Numbered from the stretch's first letter, positions 41,573-50,576 are shown. The stretch is DNA of 64,000 nucleotides from an uncultured Christensenellaceae bacterium (GCA_910587825.1 CAJUNJ010000001.1:181175-245174), one strand, 5' to 3'. A program made the numbers and translations. Notes: a model not told the origin generated them from the sequence alone.

Positions 41573-42736
41573 TTAAGGACTCCACACGCGGTTTTCCTTA
41601 AACCAGACTGTGTCCTTCAATACGGTTGTATTGTTTGAACAGTAAAGTTTAAGTTCGTCCTTGTAATAAAAGACAATGTTGCCGTTCATCGAAGTAAAGC
41701 CGTTATTTGCGTAATCTGTTATAAGCGTAGTACAGTAAATATTTTCGGTATGCTTTGCAACCCTGTCTATAAACGCCTGTGCGGGGAATGTGTTGTTCTT
41801 ATTTGAAGTGTATTCGGTTGTACCGCAACAACAGCACACCGCCACGTTTTTGGGCTTTACTGTATTTAACAGCTTTTCGGTAGAAGCCGTATAACTGCCG
41901 TGATGTCCGCCCTTGAACAGTTCAACACGCGGAAGCGAATTATTGTCGACGAGATAACTTTCGCCGCTCTCTTCCAAGTCGCCAGTGAACAGATAGTTGA
42001 ACGTATTTTCCGGCGTGACTTGCGTAAGAAGAGTGCAGACCGAATAATCGTTTTCTTCTTCCGTCTTGTTGTCGTAATAATAGTTATACAGCACGTTCAA
42101 TGAAATATTATTCCCGTCGTCGAGATAGTATTTCTTTTTTGCGCCGTCGGTTTCGTACCAGCACTGCTTTGCGGTGTATACTTCCGTTCCACGACTCTTG
42201 GCGTATTCCACCGCCTGGCAGTATTCGTTGTAAATTGCCGAAGTCGCGTTTGTAAGCGAAAACTGTATAAGCGTACCTATTTCGTACTTATACAGAACGC
42301 CCGTTTTTTCCGTCCCCGAAGTATTGCCGACAAAGCCCGCAATGTGATCCTGATGGGCATGCGTCGCTATTACGTATTCGAGAACGCCGTCCGTGCAGTA
42401 TTCGTCTATGTACGCACTTATCGTTGCGGCGCTGTTCTTTCTCGAACCCGCGTCGATAAGCACTTCGGTATTGCCGACCTTAATTAACGTACAGTCGCCC
42501 GTATACTTGTTGCCGAGTTCAAGAAAATGTACAGATAAATCCGCGTTTACTATTTCGGCTTTTGTTCCCGTTGCGACGGGCGGCTCGGCAGGTTTGAAAG
42601 GACCGATTTTTTTTACGTACATAACGGCAAGTACGACTATCGCTATTACGAGAAGAACCGCCAATACCGCTATAAACGCTTTGGGATATTTTTTTGCCGC
42701 CTTTTTGACGGCTTTGTTTACGTTGCGTTTAGCCAT
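41573..42736 (-). CDS. Membrane-anchored metallo-beta-lactamase-fold hydrolase (ComEC-like)
   Basis: The 387-residue protein has a Lys-rich N-terminus and one hydrophobic segment (about 20-43), which places the rest outside the membrane. The metallo-beta-lactamase signature THAHQDH, a later FTGDLEE and KGGHHGS match the extracellular nuclease-type domain of ComEC/Rec2 competence proteins, but the channel domain is missing. A secreted or tethered phosphodiesterase or nuclease is plausible. An unusual CCCCC run of five Cys (AVCCCCGTT region) occurs near residue 290. It starts six bases after valS and probably shares its transcript. Confidence 0.78.
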   Translation of the reverse strand: MAKRNVNKAVKKAAKKYPKAFIAVLAVLLVIAIVVLAVMYVKKIGPFKPAEPPVATGTKAEIVNADLSVHFLELGNKYTGDCTLIKVGNTEVLIDAGSRKNSAATISAYIDEYCTDGVLEYVIATHAHQDHIAGFVGNTSGTEKTGVLYKYEIGTLIQFSLTNATSAIYNEYCQAVEYAKSRGTEVYTAKQCWYETDGAKKKYYLDDGNNISLNVLYNYYYDNKTEEENDYSVCTLLTQVTPENTFNYLFTGDLEESGESYLVDNNSLPRVELFKGGHHGSYTASTEKLLNTVKPKNVAVCCCCGTTEYTSNKNNTFPAQAFIDRVAKHTENIYCTTLITDYANNGFTSMNGNIVFYYKDELKLYCSNNTTVLKDTVWFKENRVWSP

Positions 42737-42742
42737 ATGTCT

Positions 42743-45358
42743 TTATAACGAGCGGAGCTGTTTTAAAATTTTCTCACGCATCTCTATATATTTATTCAGT
42801 TTGGCGCGTTCGTCGTCAACCAACTTTTTGGGAGCTTTGGAAATGAAGCCCTGATTGTTAAGCTTTCCGTCGGCACGGGCAATTTCGCCCGTTATTCTTT
42901 CAAGCTCGGCAGACAGCCTCGACTTCTCCTTTTCGATGTCTACAAGTTCGCCCATAGGAATATACAGCGTGCCGATTGCAAGTACTTTGGTAACGGCGTT
43001 TTCACCCGCTTCCGCGGCGGAAGATACAAACTTAATTTCCTTGGCGCCCGCAAGTTTTAAAATACTGTCCTCGTTGGCGGAAATAAGGCGCTTGCTTTCG
43101 GTAACGATATAAAGGTTTACCTTTTTCGACGGCGGGCAGTCGACTTCGGTTTTGACTGCGCGGACGGCTTTGATTATGTCCATTATACCTGCGAACGCCT
43201 GCGCGTCCTTCCTGTACGCGAGCTTGGAATTGTAACGGGGATATTCCGCCGTCATTATTGTACCCGACGTGTTGGGCAGACTTCTGTAAATTTCGTCCGT
43301 GATAAACGGAATGAACGGATGAAGCAGTTTTAACGCATTTTCAAGCACGAATATGAGAACGGAAATTGCACCGTCGCGCTTTGCTTTATCTTCCGACTTC
43401 AAAAGGGGTTTGACAAGTTCTATATACCAGTCGCAGAAGTCCGACCACATAAAGTCGTACATTATCTGGCAGGCGATGCCGAGTTCGAATTTATTTAATG
43501 AAAGGGTTACGTCGCGTATCGCCGATTGAAGCCTGGATATAATCCACTTGTCTGCCGGCGTAAGCTTTACCTCAGACAGCGGCTTTATTGTCTTGTCTTC
43601 GGCGTTCATAATAACGAAACGGCTTGCGTTCCATATCTTATTCATAAAGTTGCGGCAGGCTTCCACCTTGGCGTCCGAATAGCGGGTATCGTTGCCCGGT
43701 GCAACGCCCTGCAACAGAGAAAACCTCAGAGAATCCGCCCCGTACTTATCTATAATTTCAAGCGGGTCGACTCCGTTGCCCAAACTTTTGGACATCTTTC
43801 TGCCCTTCTCGTCGCGCACGAGTCCGTGGATAAGCACGTCGCGGAAAGGCACCTTGCGCATATGTTCAAGACCCGAGAAAATCATTCTCGCAACCCAGAA
43901 GAAAATTATGTCGTACCCTGTGACAAGCACGTCGGTGGGATAGAAATAATCGAGATCGCTGGTATCATCGGGGAAGCCGAGCGTCGAGAACGGCCACAGC
44001 GCAGAAGAAAACCAGGTATCGAGAACGTCCTCATCCTGCGTAAGATTTTTGCTTCCGCAGTGCGGGCAGACGGTAACGTCGGTCTTGGAGCAAATTTCCT
44101 TTCCGCAATCGCCGCAGTACCATACGGGTATGCGGTGTCCCCACCAGAGCTGGCGGGAAATGCACCAGTCCTTGACGTTTTCCATCCAGTTATAATAAAT
44201 TTTGGCAAAGCGTTCGGGTACGAAGGAAATCTTTTTATAGGTTACCGCATCTATTGCGGGACGGGCAAGCCCTTCCATCTTTACGAACCACTGCTTGGAA
44301 ATTATGGGTTCGACAACCGCGCCGCAACGGTAACAGTGTCCGACGTTATGATTGTGCGGAACGATTTTTACAAGGCTTCCGCTCTCTTCAAGGGCTTTGA
44401 CCAACTTTTTACGGCACTCGTATCTGTCCATTCCGCAATATTCACCTGCAAGCTCGTTCATAGTGCCGTCGTCGTTCATAACGCGCACTACGGGCAAATT
44501 ATGTCTTAAACCGACTTCGAAGTCGTTGGGGTCGTGAGCGGGCGTTATTTTAACGCAACCCGTACCGAATTCCATATCCGCGTGATTATCGCCTATTACG
44601 GGTATAGCCTTGCCCGCAACGGGTAAAATTACGTTTTTGCCGATAAGTTTTTTATATCTCGGGTCGGCGGGATTGACCGCCACAGCCGTGTCGCCGAACA
44701 TAGTTTCGGGGCGGGTGGTTGCAACTTCCAAATAAGCGGACCCGTCTTCCAACGGATATTTTATATGCCAGAAACAGCCGTTCTCTTCGGAGTAATCCAC
44801 TTCCGCATCCGAAAGTGCCGTCTTACACTCCGGACACCAATTTATTATCCTGCTGCCCCTGTAAATGAGTTTTTTATTATAGAGATTTACGAAAACCTCC
44901 CTTACCGCCTTGGAACACTTTTTGTCCATAGTGAAGGTAAGGCGCGACCAGTCGCAGGACGAACCGAGCTTTTTGAGCTGTTCGACTATCCTGCCGGCAT
45001 ACTTATCCTTCCACTCCCAGGCGCGTTTGAGAAAGCCTTCGCGCCCGACCTGTTCTTTGGAAAGCCCTTCCTTTTTCATCTGTTCCACTATTTTTACTTC
45101 GGTTGCGATAGACGCGTGATCCGTACCGGGAAGCCATAGCGCGCAGTAGCCCTGCATACGTTTGAACCGCACGACGGTGTCCTGCATAGTTTCATCCATA
45201 GCATGTCCCATATGAAGCTGTCCCGTTATGTTGGGGGGCGGCATCATTACCGTGAACGGAACCTTGCTGTCGTCGCGCACCGCTTTAAAGCAGCCGTTTT
45301 CTTCCCAGTCCTTGTAAAGTCTGTCTTCAAATTCTTTCGGATTGTAATTTTTATTCAT
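42743..45358 (-). CDS. valS: Valyl-tRNA synthetase
   Basis: The 871-residue class I synthetase has the HIGH-type signature PPPNITGQLHMGHA (residues 40-53) and KMSKSLGNGVDPLE. A CP1 editing domain lies between them and includes TTRPETMFGDTAV. A zinc knuckle pair, CPECKTALS and CPHCGS, is present. The C-terminal roughly 60 residues are the tRNA-binding coiled coil. There is no T-box in the short leader. It is read from its own promoter with a GAGGT site. Confidence 0.97.
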   Translation of the reverse strand: MNKNYNPKEFEDRLYKDWEENGCFKAVRDDSKVPFTVMMPPPNITGQLHMGHAMDETMQDTVVRFKRMQGYCALWLPGTDHASIATEVKIVEQMKKEGLSKEQVGREGFLKRAWEWKDKYAGRIVEQLKKLGSSCDWSRLTFTMDKKCSKAVREVFVNLYNKKLIYRGSRIINWCPECKTALSDAEVDYSEENGCFWHIKYPLEDGSAYLEVATTRPETMFGDTAVAVNPADPRYKKLIGKNVILPVAGKAIPVIGDNHADMEFGTGCVKITPAHDPNDFEVGLRHNLPVVRVMNDDGTMNELAGEYCGMDRYECRKKLVKALEESGSLVKIVPHNHNVGHCYRCGAVVEPIISKQWFVKMEGLARPAIDAVTYKKISFVPERFAKIYYNWMENVKDWCISRQLWWGHRIPVWYCGDCGKEICSKTDVTVCPHCGSKNLTQDEDVLDTWFSSALWPFSTLGFPDDTSDLDYFYPTDVLVTGYDIIFFWVARMIFSGLEHMRKVPFRDVLIHGLVRDEKGRKMSKSLGNGVDPLEIIDKYGADSLRFSLLQGVAPGNDTRYSDAKVEACRNFMNKIWNASRFVIMNAEDKTIKPLSEVKLTPADKWIISRLQSAIRDVTLSLNKFELGIACQIMYDFMWSDFCDWYIELVKPLLKSEDKAKRDGAISVLIFVLENALKLLHPFIPFITDEIYRSLPNTSGTIMTAEYPRYNSKLAYRKDAQAFAGIMDIIKAVRAVKTEVDCPPSKKVNLYIVTESKRLISANEDSILKLAGAKEIKFVSSAAEAGENAVTKVLAIGTLYIPMGELVDIEKEKSRLSAELERITGEIARADGKLNNQGFISKAPKKLVDDERAKLNKYIEMREKILKQLRSL

Positions 45359-45378
45359 ATTGACCTCTATACCAGTTT

Positions 45379-45408
45379 ATTATAACCTAACCCGACCGCG
45401 ATTGTCAA
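45379..45408 (-). promoter_or_regulatory. Promoter of valS
   Basis: A minus-strand TTGACA (45403-45408) and TATAAT (45379-45384) are separated by 18 bases. The leader to the valS ATG is about 15 bases. It is divergent from the ABC importer operon. Confidence 0.75.
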
Positions 45409-45490
45409 ACATAAGCTAAGGCGCATAAAATGTATTATTGAATTTTTTAAACGGCGGCGTTACATACTGCCGCGCGTACAGGAGTTAAAA

Positions 45491-46486
45491 TTGAAAAAAA
45501 GGCTTATAACCGTTCTTATAGCGGCAATGCTTACGCTTGCAATACCGTTTGCTTTTGCGGGCTGTAAAAAGAACGACAAAATAATAAGAATAAACGAAGT
45601 TACCCATTCGGTCTTCTATGCGCCGTTATATCTTGCGGACGCGTTGGGATATTTTGAAGACGAAGGTTTTAAAGTAGAACTTACAAACGGCGGAGGCGCG
45701 GATAAAACTATGGCGGCGGTGCTTGCAAACGAAGCCGACGTGGGTTTCTGCGGACCCGAAGCTGTAATTTATACTTATTTGGGCGGAAGCGAAGACTGCC
45801 CCAAGGTCTTCGGTCAGCTTACAAAGCGCGACGGTAGCTTTCTTGTAGGCAGGGTTAAAGAAGACAATTTCGACTGGAACAACTTACAGGGCAAAAACAT
45901 CATTGCGGGCAGACCCGGCGGCGTGCCTATGATGACTTTCCAATACGTTTTGAAAGAGGCGGGAATTTCTGCAAATCTCGTAAAAAATATAGACTTCAAC
46001 CTTACGGGCGCAGCGTTTGAAGGCGGCACGGGCGATTACTGCACGATGTTCGAACCCGCGGCGTCGGAATACCAAAAAGCCGGCAAAGGTTATATTGTGG
46101 CTTCGGTAGGTCAGAAATCGGGCGAAGTCCCCTACACCTGCTTTATGGCTAAAAGCAGTTATATAAACAAAAACGGCGACAAAATAGAAGGGCTTGTGCG
46201 CGCTATTACCAAAGCCGTAAAGTATCTTAAACAAGCCGACCTTGACGCCGTTGCCGAAACGCTTACAAACTACTTTGACGCAACGTCCAAAGACAGCATT
46301 AAAACCTCGCTTGAAAGCTACAAGTCGATTGACGCCTGGGTAGACAATATGGCTATGGAAAAGCAGGCGTTTGAAAACCTGCAAAACATTATAGAGAGCG
46401 CGGGCGAACTTTCAAGGCGCGTGGATTTCAACAGCATAGTCACCACCGAAATTGCAAATAAGGTTTACAAAGAAGTCAACGCATAA
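45491..46486 (+). CDS. ABC importer substrate-binding lipoprotein (NMT1/SsuA-like)
   Basis: The 331-residue protein starts with TTG at 45491; the GGAG at 45481-45484, six bases upstream, decides this start. The signal peptide ends in FAFAGC with Cys25 as lipidation site. The mature part is a periplasmic-type two-lobe fold of the NMT1/THI5 group: NEVTHSVFYAPLYLADALGYF, then FKVELTNGGGADKTM, then LANEADVGFCGPEA. The family binds sulfonates, taurine, nitrate or thiamine-precursor pyrimidines. The ligand cannot be fixed. No thiamine riboswitch precedes it. It is the first gene of a three-gene importer. Confidence 0.88.
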   Translation: MKKRLITVLIAAMLTLAIPFAFAGCKKNDKIIRINEVTHSVFYAPLYLADALGYFEDEGFKVELTNGGGADKTMAAVLANEADVGFCGPEAVIYTYLGGSEDCPKVFGQLTKRDGSFLVGRVKEDNFDWNNLQGKNIIAGRPGGVPMMTFQYVLKEAGISANLVKNIDFNLTGAAFEGGTGDYCTMFEPAASEYQKAGKGYIVASVGQKSGEVPYTCFMAKSSYINKNGDKIEGLVRAITKAVKYLKQADLDAVAETLTNYFDATSKDSIKTSLESYKSIDAWVDNMAMEKQAFENLQNIIESAGELSRRVDFNSIVTTEIANKVYKEVNA

Positions 46487-47211
46487 TGCTTACTTTCGAC
46501 AATATCTCATACACCTATCACACCAAAGAGGGAGAAACGACTGCCGTTAAAGACCTTTCGTTTACGGTTGAAAAGGGACAGTTCGTGTCTGTAATAGGTC
46601 CCTCGGGCTGCGGAAAGACGACTGTTTTATCGCTTGCCGCGGGACTGCTGTCGCCTTCTTCCGGCGAGATAAGGCGGGGCGAAGGCGAATACGGCTATAT
46701 GTTGCAACGCGACGCCCTGTTCCCGTGGCGGACGGTCGAACAGAACATATTTCTTCCGCTTGAAGTCAAAAAGCGCAACACCCCGGAAATGCGCGAAAAA
46801 GCTTTGGCCCTTGCAGTCAAATACGGACTTAAAGACTTTTTGAAAAAGACGCCGTCGCAACTTTCGGGCGGTATGCGCCAGAGAGTCGCGCTTATAAGGA
46901 CGCTTGCCTCGGAACCCGAAATTCTGATGCTTGACGAACCCTTTTCCGCATTGGACTACCAGACAAGGCTTGAAGTGTGCGACGACGTACAGGGTATTAT
47001 CAAGGGCGAAAAGAAAACGGCGCTGTTGGTCACGCACGACATTTCGGAAGCCATTGCGCTTTCGGACAAAGTAGTCGTGCTTTCCCAAAGGCCTGCGCGC
47101 GTGCTTGCCGAGCATATTATTGAATTCGGCGAAGGCAGTCCGAAAAAGCGCAGGGAATGCGCGGAATTTTCTGCGACTTTCGAAGTTTTGAGAAAGGAAC
47201 TGGGAATATAG
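46486..47211 (+). CDS. ABC importer ATPase (SsuB/TauB-like)
   Basis: The 241-residue ATPase has Walker A GPSGCGKTT (39-47), signature LSGGMRQR, Walker B ILMLDEPFSALD and the H-loop LLVTHDISEA. The close spacing and the MLQRDALFPWRTV Q-loop region are typical of nitrate/sulfonate/taurine importers. The ATG overlaps the stop of the binding protein as TAATG. Confidence 0.9.
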   Translation: MLTFDNISYTYHTKEGETTAVKDLSFTVEKGQFVSVIGPSGCGKTTVLSLAAGLLSPSSGEIRRGEGEYGYMLQRDALFPWRTVEQNIFLPLEVKKRNTPEMREKALALAVKYGLKDFLKKTPSQLSGGMRQRVALIRTLASEPEILMLDEPFSALDYQTRLEVCDDVQGIIKGEKKTALLVTHDISEAIALSDKVVVLSQRPARVLAEHIIEFGEGSPKKRRECAEFSATFEVLRKELGI

Positions 47212-47254
47212 AATTATTCGGTTTGCCGTGAGCAAAACCGATAAGGAACTACCT

Positions 47255-48052
47255 ATGAAAAACTTAAACTACTCGCGCGAGCATATCGCGTATCTGAAAA
47301 AAGAGAGAAATAAAAAAATTATAATAACTGTGTCGCGCATACTCGTTCTCGTAATAATTTTAGGTTTCTGGGAACTGTTTGCACAGCTTAAAATAATAGA
47401 CCCTTTTATAACAAGTTCACCTTCCCGCGTAATAAAAACCATAGGCGACCTGTATAAAAACGGTACTCTGTTCTTCCATATAGGCATTACCCTTGCCGAA
47501 ACGCTTGCGGGCTTTGTGATAGCCGTTATACTCGGTTATGCGATAGCCGTCGTTCTTTGGGCAAGCGATACCGTGCATAAGGTTGCCGAGCCGTATATCG
47601 TAGTTTTGAACTCTCTGCCCAAGATTGCGTTAGGTCCCCTTATAATAATATGGATAGGCACGGGTTACGACGCAATTATATTTATGACCGTGCTGGTATC
47701 CATTATCGTATGTATAATGAATATGCTGACGGGCTTTCTCGAAGTGGATAAAACAAAACTGCTTTTAATGAAAGCAATGGGCGCAAACAAGGCGACAACG
47801 CTAAGAAAGCTTATTATTCCCGCTTCTCTTCCTGCGCTTATGAATACGCTTAAAGTTGCGGTAGGGCTTGCCTGGATAGGTTCGATAATGGGCGAATATA
47901 TCGTGTCCAAAGCGGGTTTGGGCTACCTGATAGTCTACGGAGGGCAAGTGTTTAAGCTTGACTTGGTTATGACGGCGACGTTTATACTATGCCTGCTTGC
48001 GGGCGGTATGTACGGCATTATCGCGGTCATAGAAAAACGAATTAACAGATAG
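47255..48052 (+). CDS. ABC importer permease (SsuC/TauC-like)
   Basis: The 265-residue permease has about six hydrophobic segments. The ATPase-coupling EAA loop is KAMGANKATTLRKLIIPASLPALM. I prefer the ATG at 47255, with AAGGAACT upstream, to a GTG at 47228 that lacks a ribosome site. It closes the importer operon and is followed by a terminator 17 bases on. Confidence 0.88.
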   Translation: MKNLNYSREHIAYLKKERNKKIIITVSRILVLVIILGFWELFAQLKIIDPFITSSPSRVIKTIGDLYKNGTLFFHIGITLAETLAGFVIAVILGYAIAVVLWASDTVHKVAEPYIVVLNSLPKIALGPLIIIWIGTGYDAIIFMTVLVSIIVCIMNMLTGFLEVDKTKLLLMKAMGANKATTLRKLIIPASLPALMNTLKVAVGLAWIGSIMGEYIVSKAGLGYLIVYGGQVFKLDLVMTATFILCLLAGGMYGIIAVIEKRINR

Positions 48053-48068
48053 TCTGTTAAAATTTACT

Positions 48069-48093
48069 GCCCGAATGCTATTCGCATTCGGGC
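48069..48093 (+). terminator. Terminator of the ABC importer operon
   Basis: GCCCGAATGC and GCATTCGGGC pair with a five-base loop and are followed by GGGTTTGTTT. Confidence 0.75.
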
Positions 48094-48101
48094 GGGTTTG
48101 T

Positions 48102-48437
48102 TTAAAACATACCGGATAATAGTTTGTACAGTTGCGGAACGTCGCTAACAACTGCGTCGAAGATTACCGTAAGGTCAACATCGCCGTACTCGTGAACGAT
48201 TCTGTTGCGCATACCCTTTATTGCACGCCACGGGACTTCGCTGTTGCGCATTTTAAAGTCATATGCAAGCCGTTCTGATTTTTCTGAAATCTGTATCAGT
48301 CTGAACATAACCGAATCGAGCAAAACTTCATTTTTTTTAATTTCGTCAACGGTAATGTTATGTGTATGGTCGATAATAAACTTTAAATCATTGACTATCT
48401 ATTTGAGGTAGTATGCGTCGTCTTTTACATTATCCAT
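48102..48437 (-). pseudogene. HepT-family toxin gene with an in-frame TAG at codon 13
   Basis: The frame opens at 48437 (MDNVKDDAYYLK), overlapping the antitoxin stop by eight bases. It hits TAG at 48399-48401, then continues without interruption for 98 codons to TAA at 48102. The protein is a HEPN-type HepT ribonuclease: after the stop the frame runs IVNDLKFIIDHT, FRLIQISEKSERL and PWRAIKGMRNRIVHEYG. The RX4HXY motif (RNRIVHEY) carries the catalytic Arg and His and the Tyr modified by MNT antitoxins. Family members usually have Lys at the stop position, so AAG to TAG is the simplest change. Restart at a downstream Met would give a 73-residue piece with the motif. Confidence 0.8.
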
Positions 48438-48900
48438 ATATTTTTATTCCGTCTTTAAGTATTTCGTTGACAAGTATAAAATTGTCTTTTATCTGGTTTT
48501 GGTTTAAAACTTCGACTTTCTTTTTAAGGTTTTCCCTTAAAACTTCGGTAAGTTCGTAAAACTTTAAACCCGTTACGTCTGCGGACACAAATAAATCAAC
48601 GTCGCTTTCGGGTTTGGCAGTACCCTTTGCATAGGAACCGAACAGATAACAGTAATCTACGCCGTATGACGGAAGTACTTTACCGCACACTTCCTTTATT
48701 GTGCCGACCGATAACAGTCCGTGTTCTTCGTCGATATAGCCGTATCGCTCCAACCGACCCAATAAATAAAGATATTTAATTGTGCCGCGCTTGGTTTCGT
48801 CCGTTTCATAATTCTGGTAAGTGCGCAAAGGCACGCCGAGATACTGCGCGCACTGCTGTTGCGTTAAACCATTTTGTTTTCTCAATTCCCTTAAAGTCAT
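48430..48900 (-). CDS. HTH-MNT antitoxin (nucleotidyltransferase)
   Basis: The 156-residue protein fuses an XRE-type helix-turn-helix (about 1-30, LTQQQCAQYLGVPLRTYQNY) to a minimal nucleotidyltransferase. The latter has LFGSYAKGTAKPESDVDLFV, the GSx10DxD signature. In MNT/HepT pairs this enzyme inactivates the toxin by adding AMP to its Tyr. The extra HTH domain suggests it also represses its own promoter. An AGGGTG site and a TTGAAT/TATACT promoter lie upstream among four TTGCGCAA-like boxes. Confidence 0.88.
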   Translation of the reverse strand: MTLRELRKQNGLTQQQCAQYLGVPLRTYQNYETDETKRGTIKYLYLLGRLERYGYIDEEHGLLSVGTIKEVCGKVLPSYGVDYCYLFGSYAKGTAKPESDVDLFVSADVTGLKFYELTEVLRENLKKKVEVLNQNQIKDNFILVNEILKDGIKIYG

Positions 48901-48916
48901 ACTTTCACCCTAAAAA

Positions 48917-48945
48917 AGTATAACATATTGCGCAAATTTATTCAA
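48917..48945 (-). promoter_or_regulatory. Promoter of the HTH-MNT/HepT pair
   Basis: A minus-strand TTGAAT (48940-48945) and TATACT (48917-48922) are separated by 17 bases. One TTGCGCAA box lies in the spacer and one just upstream of the -35. Confidence 0.75.
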
Positions 48946-48991
48946 TAGTTTTGCGCAATTTTTGCGTAAATATTTTGACGGAAATACGCAA
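48928..48991. repeat. Operator-like array of TTGCGCAA boxes
   Basis: Four related sites lie at 48928-48935 (TTGCGCAA), 48951-48958 (TTGCGCAA), 48962-48969 (TTGCGTAA) and about 48984-48991 (ATACGCAA). The distances of 23, 11 and 22 bases are close to whole DNA turns. They overlap the promoter of the gene encoding the HTH-antitoxin. Confidence 0.65.
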
Positions 48992-49005
48992 TTTTTGCAC
49001 TTTTA

Positions 49006-50433
49006 TCAGTACGCTCTTGCGTAAATTATCATATGCTCGGCTTTTTTACCGCAGACGGCACATTTTTCCGCGCTTTCACCCTCGGCATAAACCCTTGCGG
49101 TTGCGGCGGTTTCCGCCTTGATTTTATCTTCGCACTGACGGCAGCCGCACCAGCCTGCCTTAACGAAGTTACCCTTTTCAACGCCGTCGAGTATACCCTG
49201 CATATCGTCAGCGTAGACTATACGTCCGTCGCGCCTTGCGCGCGCGCTTTCAAGCATTTCTTTCTGCACGGTATCCAAAAGTTCTTTGACGCTTTGTTCT
49301 ATACCGTCAAGCGAATATTCTGTCTTGCCGAGCGTATCGCGGCGGAAAATAAGCGCCTTGCCTGCCTCTATATCGCGGGGGCCGAGTTCTATTCTCAAAG
49401 GCACGCCCTTCATTTCCCATTCGTTGAACTTCCAGCCGGGGCTGTTGTCGGTATCGTCGAGAACGACGCGCACTCCCGCCTTTTCAAGGGCGGCTTTTAC
49501 CTCCGCGCACTTTTCCAAAACGCCCGCCTTTTTTACGGCAATGGGAACGATTACAACCTGAACGGGTGCGACTACCGGCGGAATTACAAGCCCGCGGCCG
49601 TCGCCGTGCGCCATAATCAAAGCGCCTATAAGCCTTGTAGACACGCCCCAGCTCGAAGTGTAAACGTACTTCTGCACCCCGTCCTTATCGAGATATTTTA
49701 TATCGAACGCCTTTGCGAAATTCTGACCGAGGTAATGCGAAGTTCCCGCCTGCAAACTTTTGCCGTCCTTCATCATTGCTTCCATTCCGAAAGTGGCAAC
49801 AGCACCCGCAAACTTTTCCTTTTCGGTCTTTCTTCCCGTTATTACAGGAATGGCGAGACAGTTTTCGGCAAACTCCTTATACACGCCCAACATTTTCAAT
49901 GTCTCTTCCGTTGCCTCTTCTTCGGAAGAATGGGCGGTATGCCCTTCCTGCCATAAAAACTCGGAAGTGCGCAAAAAAGGACGCGTCGTCTTTTCCCAAC
50001 GCATTACGTTTGCCCACTGGTTTATAAGCACCGGTAAATCGCGGTAGGACTGTATCCACTTTGAATACATACTGCCGAAAATCGTCTCCGACGTCGGACG
50101 TATTGCAAGCGGTTCGGCAAGTTCTTCCCCGCCCGCGTGCGTAACCACGGCGACTTCGGGGGCGAAGCCTTCTACGTGTTCGGCTTCTTTTGTAAAAAAG
50201 CTCATAGGAATAAGCAACGGGAAATACGCGTTTTTGTGACCCGTCGCTTTAAAACGCTTGTCCAGTTCCGACTGGATATTCTCCCATATGGCGTAACCGT
50301 AAGGGCGGATAACCATCGTCCCCTTTACGGGTCCGTAATCTACAAGCCCCGTCTTTATGACGACGTCGGTATACCACTGCGGAAAGTCCTTTTCTATATC
50401 GGCAATCTGTTCGACAAAATTTTCTTTACCCAT
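49006..50433 (-). CDS. proS: Prolyl-tRNA synthetase, archaeal/eukaryal-like type
   Basis: The 475-residue class II synthetase lacks the inserted editing domain of the common 570-residue bacterial form and carries the C-terminal zinc-type extension of the short type. Motif 2 is RWEKTTRPFLRTSEFLWQEGHTAH. The C-terminus has CGCRQCEDKIK and CAVCGKK, a likely zinc site, and ends in the conserved YARAY. The end Tyr and short length mark the ProS3-type enzyme. An AGGTG site precedes the ATG. Confidence 0.95.
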   Translation of the reverse strand: MGKENFVEQIADIEKDFPQWYTDVVIKTGLVDYGPVKGTMVIRPYGYAIWENIQSELDKRFKATGHKNAYFPLLIPMSFFTKEAEHVEGFAPEVAVVTHAGGEELAEPLAIRPTSETIFGSMYSKWIQSYRDLPVLINQWANVMRWEKTTRPFLRTSEFLWQEGHTAHSSEEEATEETLKMLGVYKEFAENCLAIPVITGRKTEKEKFAGAVATFGMEAMMKDGKSLQAGTSHYLGQNFAKAFDIKYLDKDGVQKYVYTSSWGVSTRLIGALIMAHGDGRGLVIPPVVAPVQVVIVPIAVKKAGVLEKCAEVKAALEKAGVRVVLDDTDNSPGWKFNEWEMKGVPLRIELGPRDIEAGKALIFRRDTLGKTEYSLDGIEQSVKELLDTVQKEMLESARARRDGRIVYADDMQGILDGVEKGNFVKAGWCGCRQCEDKIKAETAATARVYAEGESAEKCAVCGKKAEHMIIYARAY

Positions 50434-50541
50434 AAAAACACCTGACTTATTTTTGTTTGTATAATTTTACCATATCCGTCTTCAAAAATAAAACGATTTA
50501 ACGGGTTTTTCAAAAATTAAAAGATATTCCGCTTCAAACAC

Positions 50542-50570
50542 TTGAAAAAACAGCTGTGACAATGTATAAT
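50542..50570 (+). promoter_or_regulatory. Promoter of the phosphohexomutase gene
   Basis: TTGAAA (50542-50547) and TATAAT (50565-50570) are separated by 17 bases. Exactly six bases lie between the -10 and the ATG, so the predicted first transcribed base is the A of ATG. Confidence 0.8.
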
Positions 50571-50576
50571 TGATTT

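Noticed and set aside
43526..44509. 327-codon plus-strand frame opposite valS
   Set aside because: It is a shadow of valS; its composition (many His, Arg, Tyr) is typical of antisense frames in this codon usage, and no ribosome site or homology is seen.
45359..45490. T-box upstream of valS or thiamine riboswitch upstream of the ABC importer
   Set aside because: The valS leader is about 15 bases. No T-box or THI-element core is visible in the divergent region, and the serS and proS leaders are likewise too short.
48399..48401. TAG read as a sense codon (recoding) in the HepT frame
   Set aside because: TAG ends other genes in the window, such as the importer ATPase and permease, and no suppressor tRNA is seen, so a nonsense mutation or sequencing error is simpler.
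49033..49956. 307-codon plus-strand frame opposite proS
   Set aside because: It lies wholly inside proS, whose motifs are complete, and its translation has no recognisable domain.
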